Position numbers and translations under genes: made by a program. The notes beneath the pieces were generated by a model, which saw only the letters and a list, made by a program, of their open reading frames with translations, made no database searches and had not been told where the DNA came from. A stretch of DNA of 14,056 bases from an uncultured Porphyromonadaceae bacterium (GTDB lineage: Bacteria; Bacteroidota; Bacteroidia; Bacteroidales; Muribaculaceae): assembly GCA_902491625.1 (NCBI GenBank), contig CABUIO010000035.1, forward strand, positions 1-14,056, written 5' to 3'. This document shows positions 6,779 to 14,003 of this stretch, one piece after another (positions within the stretch are counted from its first letter, which is position 1; each line of letters starts with the position of its first letter).

Positions 6779-7060
6779 ATGAGCGAAAACAATACTCCCC
6801 AGTCCAATCTCACTCCCGAAGAATTACACAAAAAGAAAACTATAACCGGCATCCTCGCCATTCTTTTTGGCTGTTTCGGTATCCATTATTTCCTTATCAG
6901 TAAACCGATCCCCGGAATCATTACGTTGGTTGTCGACTTGTTGACATGTTTTATTCCGGGAGCGATTCTGGGACTTATCTCCGGCATCAAAATGCTTACC
7001 GGTTCTGAGGAAGACTTCAAGACCAATTATCTGGAGACAAAAAAAGACTTCCCGATCTGA
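6779..7060 (+). CDS. TM2 domain-containing small membrane protein, paralogue
   Basis: A 93-residue protein starting MSENNTPQSNLTPEELHKKK. The reading frame is open back to 6467, but that part runs through the previous gene and its terminator. The promoter box at 6745 supports the ATG at 6779. Residues 21-45 (TITGILAILFGCFGIHYF) are the first TM2 helix, and the second runs through IPGIITLVVDLLTCFIPG and GAILGLISGIKML. The tail SEEDFKTNYLETKKDF resembles the KFKEKYLTNESSF tail of the upstream gene. The two are diverged tandem paralogues under separate promoters. Function is unknown beyond membrane location. Confidence 0.82.
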   Translation: MSENNTPQSNLTPEELHKKKTITGILAILFGCFGIHYFLISKPIPGIITLVVDLLTCFIPGAILGLISGIKMLTGSEEDFKTNYLETKKDFPI

Positions 7061-7120
7061 TCCACAAAAAAAAACAGCTTCAATCTCTGTTTTCCAAAAC
7101 AAATCCTAAACACACCTCCA

Positions 7121-7155
7121 TGCCTGCCTGATGAAAAATCGGCGGGCATTTCTTT
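7121..7155 (+). terminator. Intrinsic terminator after the second TM2 gene
   Basis: TGCCTGCCTGAT (7121-7132) pairs with ATCGGCGGGCA (7138-7148), 11 pairs with one bulged T and one G-U, around a GAAAA loop. TTTCTTT follows. Confidence 0.75.
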
Positions 7156-7183
7156 GATATTTTGTATATTCGGCTTATCTTTG
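7153..7183 (+). promoter_or_regulatory. Promoter of the GYF_2-domain gene
   Basis: TTTG (7153-7156) and TATCTTTG (7176-7183) are 19 bp apart, within the Bacteroidota range. Transcription should start near 7189, about 20 nt before the ATG. The -33 box overlaps the T-run of the preceding terminator. Confidence 0.75.
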
Positions 7184-7209
7184 CACTGTAATAAAACGTC
7201 AACAAGATT

Positions 7210-7560
7210 ATGAAGTACTATATATTTGTCAACAACCAGCAGATCGGACCAATGACGATTGAACAGCTGCGGTTCTACAATGTCAATTCCGACACTCAGG
7301 TGCGCGATGAGTCGTGTCCTGACTGGAAATCGCTGATGTATTATCCCGAACTGATGGAGGTCTATGGCCCCAACGCTCACGGCAACGTCAGGTGCTGTCC
7401 GCAGCCTGTACGTCCTGCCGCGCCCGCGCCTGTCTATCCGAAGAAGAACGACAACTCCTGGGTCATCTGGCTCGTCGCAGTGGTTGTAGGTCTGCCTATT
7501 CTCGGCGGAATCCTTTACTTCCTTTTCATACTGCTGATGGTCATTCTTTCGTCCATGTAG
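7210..7560 (+). CDS. GYF_2-domain protein with C-terminal membrane segment
   Basis: A 116-residue protein. Residues 1-50 match the GYF_2 (DUF4339) pattern: MKYYIFVNNQQIGPMTIEQL, then DTQVRDESCPDWKSL and YYPEL. In this family the motif GPM/Y..EQL and a downstream W are the conserved points, and the fold is thought to bind peptides. A Pro/Ala-rich linker (about 62-76) leads to one or two hydrophobic segments (about 82-114) that should anchor the protein in the inner membrane with the domain in the cytoplasm. GYF_2 domains in Bacteroidales are often joined to or placed near TM2-type membrane domains, and here two TM2 genes precede it. No enzymatic role is expected. Confidence 0.85.
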   Translation: MKYYIFVNNQQIGPMTIEQLRFYNVNSDTQVRDESCPDWKSLMYYPELMEVYGPNAHGNVRCCPQPVRPAAPAPVYPKKNDNSWVIWLVAVVVGLPILGGILYFLFILLMVILSSM

Positions 7561-7583
7561 CATCCGTAAAGCGTAACGAAATT

Positions 7584-7618
7584 GCGGCAGGAACTTCCTT
7601 TGCGAATGTTCCTGCCGC
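7584..7618. terminator. Bidirectional terminator between GYF_2 gene and dsbD
   Basis: A perfect 11-bp inverted repeat, GCGGCAGGAAC (7584-7594) and GTTCCTGCCGC (7608-7618), lies in the 81-bp gap between convergent genes. Flanking T and A runs are short and imperfect, so it may work in both directions but is not a textbook U-tract terminator. Confidence 0.65.
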
Positions 7619-7641
7619 ATTGCTTTAACGTAGCGTCAAGT

Positions 7642-9774
7642 TCAGCGCTTTTTTCTGTAGTTCTCCAGCGCGGAGTCAAGGAATAGGTTGTATTCCTCCG
7701 TGCTCTCGGTGAAGTCCTGCGGATAAGTCAGCAGATTGCCGTCGCTGTCGAGCACGACATGGTAAGGCTGTGCCACGGCTCCGAACTTGTTCTCCTGAAG
7801 GAAGCTCCACAGCTCGCCGTAGTCTTCAAGCGTAACCTTGCGTCCTTTGCGGTCGGTCATCTCAATGGGCTTCGGAAGCGCGCGTTTGTCGTCAACATAG
7901 AGTGTGGTGAGCACGAACTCGTCGTCGATTTTGGAGCGGATGGCCTCGTCGGTCCATACAGCGCCCTCCATCTTGCGGCAGTTGACACAACCGTAGCCCG
8001 AGAAATCGACAATCACAGGCTTGCCCTCGCGGGCACCAAGTTCAAGGGCGGCGTCGTAGTCTTCCGTGTCTGGATGCACCTCGCCGTCATAGAGGCTGAA
8101 ATCCTGCGTCGAGAGCGGCGGCGCAAACGCGCTGATAGCCTTAAGCGGTGCTCCCCACAGACCGGGAAGCATATAGACCGCAAACGCGAAACTGATAAGC
8201 GAGAGCATAAAGGGGAACACGCCCGTGTGGCCGGAATCAGTGTCGTGGGGGAAACGGAGCTTGCCGAGAAGGTATACGCCGAGAAGGGTAAAGATTACGA
8301 TCCAGAGGGCAAGGAACACCTCGCGGTCAAGGATGCCCCAGTGATATGCCATGTCGGCCACCGACAGGAATTTCAGTGCCAGAGCCAACTCAAGGAAACC
8401 GAGCACGACCTTTACGGAGTTGAGCCATCCGCCGCTCTTCGGCATTGACTTTAGCCATGAGGGGAACATCGCGAAGAGCGTGAAAGGTATGGCAAGAGCC
8501 GTGGCGAATCCAAGCATTCCGAGCGTGGGCGAGATAATGCTGCCCGATGATGCCGCTTCCACGAGCAGCGTGCCGATGATGGGGCCCGTGCAGCTGAAGG
8601 AGACAAGCGACAGCGTGAACGCCATGAAGAAGATGCTCAGCAGTCCGGAGGTGCTGTCTGCCTTCTCGTCGATTCGATTGGTCCATTTCGAAGGCAGAGT
8701 CATCTCGAATCCGCCGAGGAAGGAGATCGCGAAGACCACAAGCAACGCGAAGAAGATAAGGTTGAAGACTGCGCTCGTGGCGAGCTTGTTGAGTGCCGTG
8801 GCACCGAAAATCAGCGTAACGGCGAGTCCTATGGCGACGTAGATCACGATGATCGAAAGTCCGTAGAGCGAAGCCATGCGCACGGACTTCGCGCGTGTCT
8901 TGTTCTGTTTGAGGAAAAAGCTCACGGTCATCGGTATCATGGGCCAGACGCAAGGGGTGAGCAGCGCGAGGAATCCGGCAAGGAATCCGGCGATGAAGAT
9001 GCCCAGCAACGTCATCGAGGATCCTCCGGAAGCGGCGGAGCCTGATTTCAGCGCGGCCATCTGTCCCTCGACATTGCGCCACGTATCGGAGACGGATCCG
9101 ACGACTTCAGTAGTATCCGCTACAGCCGTGGAATCCGCAGACGCTACAGAATCGCCCTCCGAAAGAAGTTCTTCGGCAATCGTCTTTTCTTCCTCGGCAA
9201 TATCAGCCGATGCCGATTCCGGATCAGCGGACTTTTTTTCTTCTGCCTGAACGCCAGCCTGACTTTTCGCGACCTCAGGAGCTTTTGCCGAGACCTTGCC
9301 TTTGCCGGAAAGTTCCTCGTTAAGACGTGTCACCATACACTGTTTTCCGATGCAGAACTGACCTCTGACCTTCACCTTCACCTTGAAATTCCCGTCGGTC
9401 GGTTTCAGGCGCTGAGTGAAGACAACAGTGCCGGTATAGAAGCGCTGCTCCATCTTGTAGACATCGTCGTATTGCGCCACAGGAGTTTTCGAGGCCTTTA
9501 CACCTCCGTCGAGCACGCACCCCTCAAGAGGCGTGATGGTGAAAGTCAGCGGATTGGCGCCGTTGCCGTCATGCTGCGGATTGTCCATGGCATAGAAATG
9601 GCCGCCCGAAGGCACTTTTGCCGTCAACTGGAGCGCCGGATGATCAGTCTCCTGATCGACAATCCTTACAGTCCAGTTGATCTCCTGCGCCACGGCCGAA
9701 AGAGCCACAGTGACAAAGATAGCGAACGCCGTCAGCAGGCGTCCGGAGCTGAAAAAACGTTGTATAAGTCTCAT
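7642..9774 (-). CDS. dsbD: Thiol:disulfide interchange protein DsbD
   Basis: A 710-residue membrane reductase that passes electrons from cytoplasmic thioredoxin to periplasmic thiol proteins. I choose the ATG at 9774 over the upstream one at 9825. It gives a clean signal peptide (MRLIQRFFSSGRLLTAFAIF to AVAQ) and a leader of normal length. An N-terminal DsbD-alpha-like beta domain carries GQFCIGKQC, followed by a long Ala/Ser/Glu-rich linker of about 90 residues. The polytopic core then carries LLTPCVWPMIP and SFSCTGPIIG, whose cysteines match the two redox Cys of DsbD-beta. The C-terminal thioredoxin domain has GYGCVNC, Cys596 and Cys599. All redox cysteines are present. It is convergent with the GYF_2 gene and divergent from etfB. 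Confidence 0.93.
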   Translation of the reverse strand: MRLIQRFFSSGRLLTAFAIFVTVALSAVAQEINWTVRIVDQETDHPALQLTAKVPSGGHFYAMDNPQHDGNGANPLTFTITPLEGCVLDGGVKASKTPVAQYDDVYKMEQRFYTGTVVFTQRLKPTDGNFKVKVKVRGQFCIGKQCMVTRLNEELSGKGKVSAKAPEVAKSQAGVQAEEKKSADPESASADIAEEEKTIAEELLSEGDSVASADSTAVADTTEVVGSVSDTWRNVEGQMAALKSGSAASGGSSMTLLGIFIAGFLAGFLALLTPCVWPMIPMTVSFFLKQNKTRAKSVRMASLYGLSIIVIYVAIGLAVTLIFGATALNKLATSAVFNLIFFALLVVFAISFLGGFEMTLPSKWTNRIDEKADSTSGLLSIFFMAFTLSLVSFSCTGPIIGTLLVEAASSGSIISPTLGMLGFATALAIPFTLFAMFPSWLKSMPKSGGWLNSVKVVLGFLELALALKFLSVADMAYHWGILDREVFLALWIVIFTLLGVYLLGKLRFPHDTDSGHTGVFPFMLSLISFAFAVYMLPGLWGAPLKAISAFAPPLSTQDFSLYDGEVHPDTEDYDAALELGAREGKPVIVDFSGYGCVNCRKMEGAVWTDEAIRSKIDDEFVLTTLYVDDKRALPKPIEMTDRKGRKVTLEDYGELWSFLQENKFGAVAQPYHVVLDSDGNLLTYPQDFTESTEEYNLFLDSALENYRKKR

Positions 9775-9837
9775 ATATGCGGTAATTGGCTTGCTTGTTA
9801 CATTATAATAACGTGGAATCCGCACGGAGCGGACAGG

Positions 9838-9845
9838 CGAAATTA
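9838..9845 (-). promoter_or_regulatory. Candidate dsbD -7 box (one mismatch)
   Basis: On the minus strand TAATTTCG matches TAnnTTTG at all but one of the six fixed positions. Transcription would start near 9832, which leaves about 58 nt before the ATG at 9774 but only about 7 nt before the ATG at 9825. This is one reason for preferring 9774. No -33 box is clear. Confidence 0.35.
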
Positions 9846-9910
9846 CAAAAAAGTTTTAATAACGACTCAACAGAACGATGTTCGGTCTGTTTCCGGCCTT
9901 TCCGATGATG

Positions 9911-9924
9911 TTAAAACGTTTTAA
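9911..9924. promoter_or_regulatory. 14-bp perfect palindrome upstream of the etfB promoter
   Basis: TTAAAACGTTTTAA is a perfect palindrome 36 bp before the -7 box at 9960, between the divergent dsbD and etfB promoters. Its position and symmetry suit a dimeric repressor or activator site, though AT-rich palindromes also arise by chance. No regulator is encoded in the window. Confidence 0.3.
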
Positions 9925-9959
9925 ACCGCCACTTCTGCCTGCGGTTAAGAAATTTTTGT

Positions 9960-9967
9960 TATCTTTG
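9960..9967 (+). promoter_or_regulatory. -7 promoter box of the etfBA operon
   Basis: TATCTTTG fits TAnnTTTG exactly. The -33 region lacks a clear TTTG, so activation by a factor is possible. With a start near 9973 the untranslated leader before etfB would be about 294 nt. It contains the 9980-10015 hairpin and repeat copy 2. Confidence 0.6.
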
Positions 9968-9979
9968 CCACGAAATTGT

Positions 9980-10015
9980 GTCCGCACCGCGACACGTCCT
10001 TTCCGGGTTGCGGAC
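9980..10015 (+). other. Stem-loop near the 5' end of the etfB leader
   Basis: GTCCGCA (9980-9986) pairs with TGCGGAC (10009-10015), with CC/GG possible inside after a bulged T. No T-run follows, so it is not a terminator. A 5' hairpin of this kind could protect the mRNA or be part of a regulatory leader. Confidence 0.45.
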
Positions 10016-10055
10016 TTGCGGCGCATATCGTGATAGAGAAATTCTGTAAAAACGA

Positions 10056-10250
10056 TAAGTAACTCGCAAAAATTAGATGATACATGATTGCGAAGGATTT
10101 TTGAGTGATTTAGCCGGTGGAGCGAAAGAGTGTAGCGGGCTTCATGACTGAGCTTCACCGGCTAAAGCGCCAGAAAGACGAGCAAGAATGTGTCAGAAAT
10201 GTGAGTTACGTGAACTGCTTTAACATTAAATAATTTTTAAGAGTTACTTA
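10056..10250 (+). repeat. Structured 195-bp repeat, copy 2 (leader of etfB)
   Basis: The second copy of the element at 6074-6270 has identical termini TAAGTAACTC and GAGTTACTTA. Pairings are kept although bases differ. GATACAT (10079-10085) pairs with ATGTGTC (10188-10194) using a G-U where copy 1 has A-U. TTTAGCCGGTG (10109-10119) pairs perfectly over 11 bp with CACCGGCTAAA (10156-10166), against 8 bp in copy 1. GAGTTAC recurs at 10203-10209. It ends 16 nt before the etfB ATG. The rest of the 492-bp dsbD-etfB gap holds the promoters, palindrome and hairpin listed separately, and I see no gene in it. Confidence 0.8.
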
Positions 10251-10266
10251 TAACATCAAAATCATT

Positions 10267-11136
10267 ATGAGCTTAAACATTATTGTACTTGCCAAGCAGG
10301 TGCCCGACACCCGCAACGTAGGCAAGGATGCAATGAAAGAGGACGGCACAATCAACCGTTCGGCTCTTCCGGCGATCTTCAATCCGGAAGACCTCAATGC
10401 TCTTGAGCAGGCGTTGAAGCTGAAAGAGCTATATCCCGGCAGCACCGTGACGCTACTCACAATGGGTCCTCCCCGCGCAGCCGAGATCGTGCGCGAAGGT
10501 CTGTATCGTGGCGCCGACGGCGGCATCGTGCTGTCTGACCGCGCATTTGCCGGCGCAGACACTCTCGCCACCTCCTATGCTCTCGCAACCGCAGTGAAGA
10601 AGATCGGCAACTACGACATCATCATCGGCGGCCGTCAGGCCATCGACGGCGACACAGCTCAGGTCGGTCCCCAGATCGCCGAAAAACTGCACCTTCCTCA
10701 GGTCACCTACGCCGAAGACATCGTTAAGATCGAAGACGGCAAAGCAACTATCCGCCGCCGCATCGAGAGCGGCGTCGAGACCGTCGAGGCTCCCCTTCCG
10801 CTCGTTGTCACTGTCAACGGCTCAGCGGCAGAATGCCGTCCGCGCAATGCCAAGGCCGTGATGAAATACAAGCACGCCGCATCCGCCACCGAGGCCACCG
10901 GCAACGAAAAGCTCACAGCCCTTCTTGAGAGCCGCCCCGAACTGCTCGTCAAGGAGTGGAACGCCGCCTATGTAGACGCCGACCTCGACCAGTGCGGTCT
11001 GGCGGGCTCACCCACTAAAGTCAAGGGAATCGAAAATGTGGTCTTCACAGCCAAGGATGCCCGCCGCGTGGAAAACAACGAGGCTGAACTTGAAGGCCTC
11101 ATCAAGGAACTCATAGCCAATCATACCATAGGCTGA
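10267..11136 (+). CDS. etfB: Electron transfer flavoprotein beta subunit (FixA/EtfB)
   Basis: A 289-residue EtfB, which with EtfA carries electrons between acyl-CoA dehydrogenase and other redox partners. The N-terminus MSLNIIVLAKQVPDTRNV is characteristic. NPEDLNALEQALKLKE and TLLTMGPPRAAEIVREGLYR form the nucleotide-binding alpha/beta domain. The segment GGRQAIDGDTAQVGPQIAE (residues 121 to 139) has DGDTAQVGP, the form found in EtfB proteins that bind a second FAD and bifurcate electrons. The AMP-binding ETFs have a DDDxNQTG form instead. ECRPRNAKAVMKYK is the conserved loop toward EtfA. The gene is first in a three-gene operon with etfA 23 bp downstream. Its long leader includes the structured repeat. 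Confidence 0.95.
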   Translation: MSLNIIVLAKQVPDTRNVGKDAMKEDGTINRSALPAIFNPEDLNALEQALKLKELYPGSTVTLLTMGPPRAAEIVREGLYRGADGGIVLSDRAFAGADTLATSYALATAVKKIGNYDIIIGGRQAIDGDTAQVGPQIAEKLHLPQVTYAEDIVKIEDGKATIRRRIESGVETVEAPLPLVVTVNGSAAECRPRNAKAVMKYKHAASATEATGNEKLTALLESRPELLVKEWNAAYVDADLDQCGLAGSPTKVKGIENVVFTAKDARRVENNEAELEGLIKELIANHTIG

Positions 11137-11159
11137 TACGCCTTCAAAAATCAGAAATC

Positions 11160-12188
11160 ATGGCAGATACCAATAATATTATAGTCTACTGCGAATATGA
11201 TGACGGCCGTGTGGCCGACGTGAGCCTGGAACTCCTCACCAAAGGACGCTCTCTGGCCGACAAACTGGGCGTTAAGCTCGAGGCCGTGGTGGCCGGCGAC
11301 AATCTCAAGGATATCGAGAAGCAGGTGATGCCCTACGGCGTCGACACCCTCTACAAGGTCGAGGACAAGCGCCTTTACCCATACACCTCGCTCCCCCACG
11401 CCTCCATCCTCATCAATCTCTTCAAGGAGATCAAACCCCAGATCGCCTTCATGGGTGCCACATCCATCGGCCGCGACCTCGGTCCGCGCGTCAGCTCATG
11501 CCTCCACAGCGGTCTGACAGCCGACTGCACCGCTCTGGAGATCGGCTCACACACCGACCCCAAGACCAAGACAGAATACGATAACCTTCTCCTGCAGATC
11601 CGTCCCGCTTTCGGCGGCAACATCGTGGCTACGATTGTCAATCCCGAGTGCCGCCCCCAGATGGCGACAGTGCGCGAGGGCGTGATGAAGAAAGAGGTCT
11701 ATGATCCCGCCTACAAAGGCACTGTAGTGGAACTCGACGCCGACAAATACACCTCCCCCGAGGACTACGTCGTGAAGATCATCGACCGCCACGTCGAGAA
11801 GTCGAAAGTGAACCTCAAGGGCTCCCCCATCATCGTGGCCGGCGGCTACGGCGTGGGCAGCAAGGAGAATTTCGACCTTCTGCAGCAGCTCGCCGACACA
11901 CTCGGCGCCGAAGTGGGTGCAAGCCGCGCCGCCGTCGATGCCGGTTGGGTTGACCACGACCGCCAGATCGGCCAGACAGGCGTGACGGTGCGTCCGAAGC
12001 TCTACATCGCATGCGGCATCTCCGGCCAGATCCAGCACATCGCCGGTATGCAGGACAGCTCCATCATCATCTCGATCAACTCCGATCCCGACGCTCCTAT
12101 CAACAAGATCGCCGACTACGTCATCACAGGCGACTTCGCCGAGATTGTGCCCAAACTCATCAAATACTACAAAAAGAACAGCAAGTAA
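11160..12188 (+). CDS. etfA: Electron transfer flavoprotein alpha subunit (FixB/EtfA)
   Basis: A 342-residue EtfA, partner of EtfB and holder of the FAD that shuttles to the dehydrogenase. The N-terminal domain includes FMGATSIGRDLGPRVSSCL and LTADCTAL. The C-terminal FAD-binding domain shows GASRAAVDAGWVDHDRQIGQ, then ACGISGQIQH near residue 285 and INSDPDAPINKIADYVITGD near the C-terminus, the three standard FAD-contact segments. The length is normal and nothing is missing. No ferredoxin-like iron-sulfur extension is present at the N-terminus. It lies between etfB and the acyl-CoA dehydrogenase, whose ATG follows 3 bp after the stop codon, so the three are co-expressed. Confidence 0.95.
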   Translation: MADTNNIIVYCEYDDGRVADVSLELLTKGRSLADKLGVKLEAVVAGDNLKDIEKQVMPYGVDTLYKVEDKRLYPYTSLPHASILINLFKEIKPQIAFMGATSIGRDLGPRVSSCLHSGLTADCTALEIGSHTDPKTKTEYDNLLLQIRPAFGGNIVATIVNPECRPQMATVREGVMKKEVYDPAYKGTVVELDADKYTSPEDYVVKIIDRHVEKSKVNLKGSPIIVAGGYGVGSKENFDLLQQLADTLGAEVGASRAAVDAGWVDHDRQIGQTGVTVRPKLYIACGISGQIQHIAGMQDSSIIISINSDPDAPINKIADYVITGDFAEIVPKLIKYYKKNSK

Positions 12189-12191
12189 GTC

Positions 12192-13925
12192 ATGAACTTC
12201 TATACAGACAATCCCGATTTAAAGCTCCACCTCAACCATCCGCTCATGAAGCGCATCGTGGAGCTTAAGGAGCGCGGCTATTCCGACGCCGAAAAATACG
12301 ACTACGCTCCCGCCGACTTCGCCGACGCCATGGACAACTATGACAAGGTGCTCGAAATCGTAGGCGACGTCTGCGCCAACGTGCTTGCCGCCAATGCCGA
12401 GGATGTCGACCACGAGGGTGCCTCCTGCGCCAATGGCCGCGCCATCTACGCCAAAGGCTCGGAGAAGAACCTTGACGCCTGCCGCAAGGCCGGAATCATG
12501 GGCATGGCCATGCCGCGTCGCTTCGGTGGCCTCAACTTCCCCGTCACACCCTACATCATGGCGGCCGACATCGTCAGCCGCGCCGACACCGGATTCGAGA
12601 ATATATGGGGTCTGCAGGACTGCGCCGAGACAATCTATGAGTTCGCCGACGAAGACCAGAAACAGCGCTACATCCCCCGCGTATGCGAGGGCGAGACAAT
12701 GAGTATGGACCTCACCGAACCTGACGCAGGCTCCGACCTCGGCTCCGTGATGCTCAAGGCTACTCAGAAAGAGGACGGCTCCTGGGTGCTCAACGGCGTG
12801 AAGCGTTTCATCACCAACGGCGACAGCGACGTCCACCTCGTGCTCGCACGCAGCGAGGAGGGCACAAAAGACGCCCGCGGCCTCTCCATGTTCATCTACG
12901 ACAAACGCAACGGCGGTGTCAACGTGCGCCGCATCGAGAACAAGATGGGCATCAAGGGTAGCCCCACATGCGAGCTTGTCTATAACAACGCTCCTGCAGA
13001 GCTTGTCGGCAACCGCAAGATGGGACTTATCAAATATGTGATGGCACTGATGAACGGCGCACGCCTCGGCATCGCCGCACAGAGCGTCGGCGTCAGCGAG
13101 ATCGCCTACCGCGAGGCTCTGCAGTATGCCAAGGAGCGCGAGCAGTTCGGCAAAGCCATCATCAACTTCCCCGCCGTCTACGAGATCCTCGCAATGATGA
13201 AAGGCAAGCTCGACGCCTCGCGTTCGCTCCTCTACGAGTGCGCACGCTTCGTCGACATGTACAAGCTTCTTGAGGACATCTCCCGCGAGCGCAGCCTCAC
13301 TCCCGAGGAGCGCAAGGAGATGAAATACTACTCCAAGCTCGCTGACGCCTTCACACCTCTTGCCAAAGGTCTCTCAAGCGAATTCTGCAACCAGAACGCC
13401 TATGACTGCATCCAGATCCACGGCGGTTCCGGCTTCATGAAAGACTACGCATGCGAGCGCATCTACCGCGACGCACGCATCACCTCAATCTACGAGGGTA
13501 CCACCCAGCTGCAGGTTGTCGCAGCCATCCGCCACGTCTTCACCGGCACCTACGCCGCACGCATGGAGGAATATGCCGCAATGGAGGTTTCCGCCGAGTT
13601 CGAGAACCTTAAGAAACGCCTCGTCGCAATGGCTGCTGTCTACGCCAAGGCCGAGGAGAAAGTAAAGGCAAGCAAGGACATCGAAGGCTACGCCGACTTC
13701 ATGGCACGCCGCCTCGTCGAGATGGCCGGATACACCATCATGGGCTGGCTCCTCACCCTCGACGCCGACCGCGCCGCCAAGGACGAGAACATGAAGGAGA
13801 CCGCCGCAAGCCTCTCGCGCAGCGCCAACGTATTCGTCAACTACGCCGAAGCCGAGATCGCAAAGCACAGCGACTTCATCGACCGCTTCAACCCCGACGA
13901 ACTCGCCCAGTACCGTCAGAACTGA
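12192..13925 (+). CDS. Acyl-CoA dehydrogenase, ETF-linked
   Basis: A 577-residue flavin dehydrogenase that introduces or removes the alpha-beta double bond of an acyl-CoA using FAD. The middle domain has MSMDLTEPDAGSDLGSVMLK (flavin-binding TEPxAGSD) and WVLNGVKRFITNGDSDVHLV. The C-terminal helical domain has the FAD/tetramer region HGGSGFMKDYACERIYRDAR and the catalytic base in IYEGTTQLQ, Glu435. At 577 residues it is longer than the roughly 380-residue short-chain enzymes, with about 130 residues after the active site forming an extra helical C-terminal region as in the larger ACAD subgroup. Its operon with etfBA makes EtfAB its electron partner. Chain-length specificity and physiological direction cannot be read. 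Confidence 0.93.
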   Translation: MNFYTDNPDLKLHLNHPLMKRIVELKERGYSDAEKYDYAPADFADAMDNYDKVLEIVGDVCANVLAANAEDVDHEGASCANGRAIYAKGSEKNLDACRKAGIMGMAMPRRFGGLNFPVTPYIMAADIVSRADTGFENIWGLQDCAETIYEFADEDQKQRYIPRVCEGETMSMDLTEPDAGSDLGSVMLKATQKEDGSWVLNGVKRFITNGDSDVHLVLARSEEGTKDARGLSMFIYDKRNGGVNVRRIENKMGIKGSPTCELVYNNAPAELVGNRKMGLIKYVMALMNGARLGIAAQSVGVSEIAYREALQYAKEREQFGKAIINFPAVYEILAMMKGKLDASRSLLYECARFVDMYKLLEDISRERSLTPEERKEMKYYSKLADAFTPLAKGLSSEFCNQNAYDCIQIHGGSGFMKDYACERIYRDARITSIYEGTTQLQVVAAIRHVFTGTYAARMEEYAAMEVSAEFENLKKRLVAMAAVYAKAEEKVKASKDIEGYADFMARRLVEMAGYTIMGWLLTLDADRAAKDENMKETAASLSRSANVFVNYAEAEIAKHSDFIDRFNPDELAQYRQN

Positions 13926-13947
13926 CATACATGACCCATATCCACCC

Positions 13948-13984
13948 GAGCCGGCTTCCCACCCGAAGCCGGCTCTTTTTCTTG
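13948..13984 (+). terminator. Strong intrinsic terminator of the etfBA-ACAD operon
   Basis: A perfect 11-bp stem, GAGCCGGCTTC (13948-13958) with GAAGCCGGCTC (13965-13975), has a six-base loop CCACCC and is followed by TTTTTCTT. It lies 23 bp after the stop codon. Confidence 0.88.
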
Positions 13985-14003
13985 GGAAATACCACCCGAA
14001 CTA

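Noticed and set aside
9775..9825. Upstream dsbD start giving 727 residues
   Set aside because: It adds 17 polar residues before a signal peptide and would leave almost no leader after the candidate promoter. It remains possible but is less likely.
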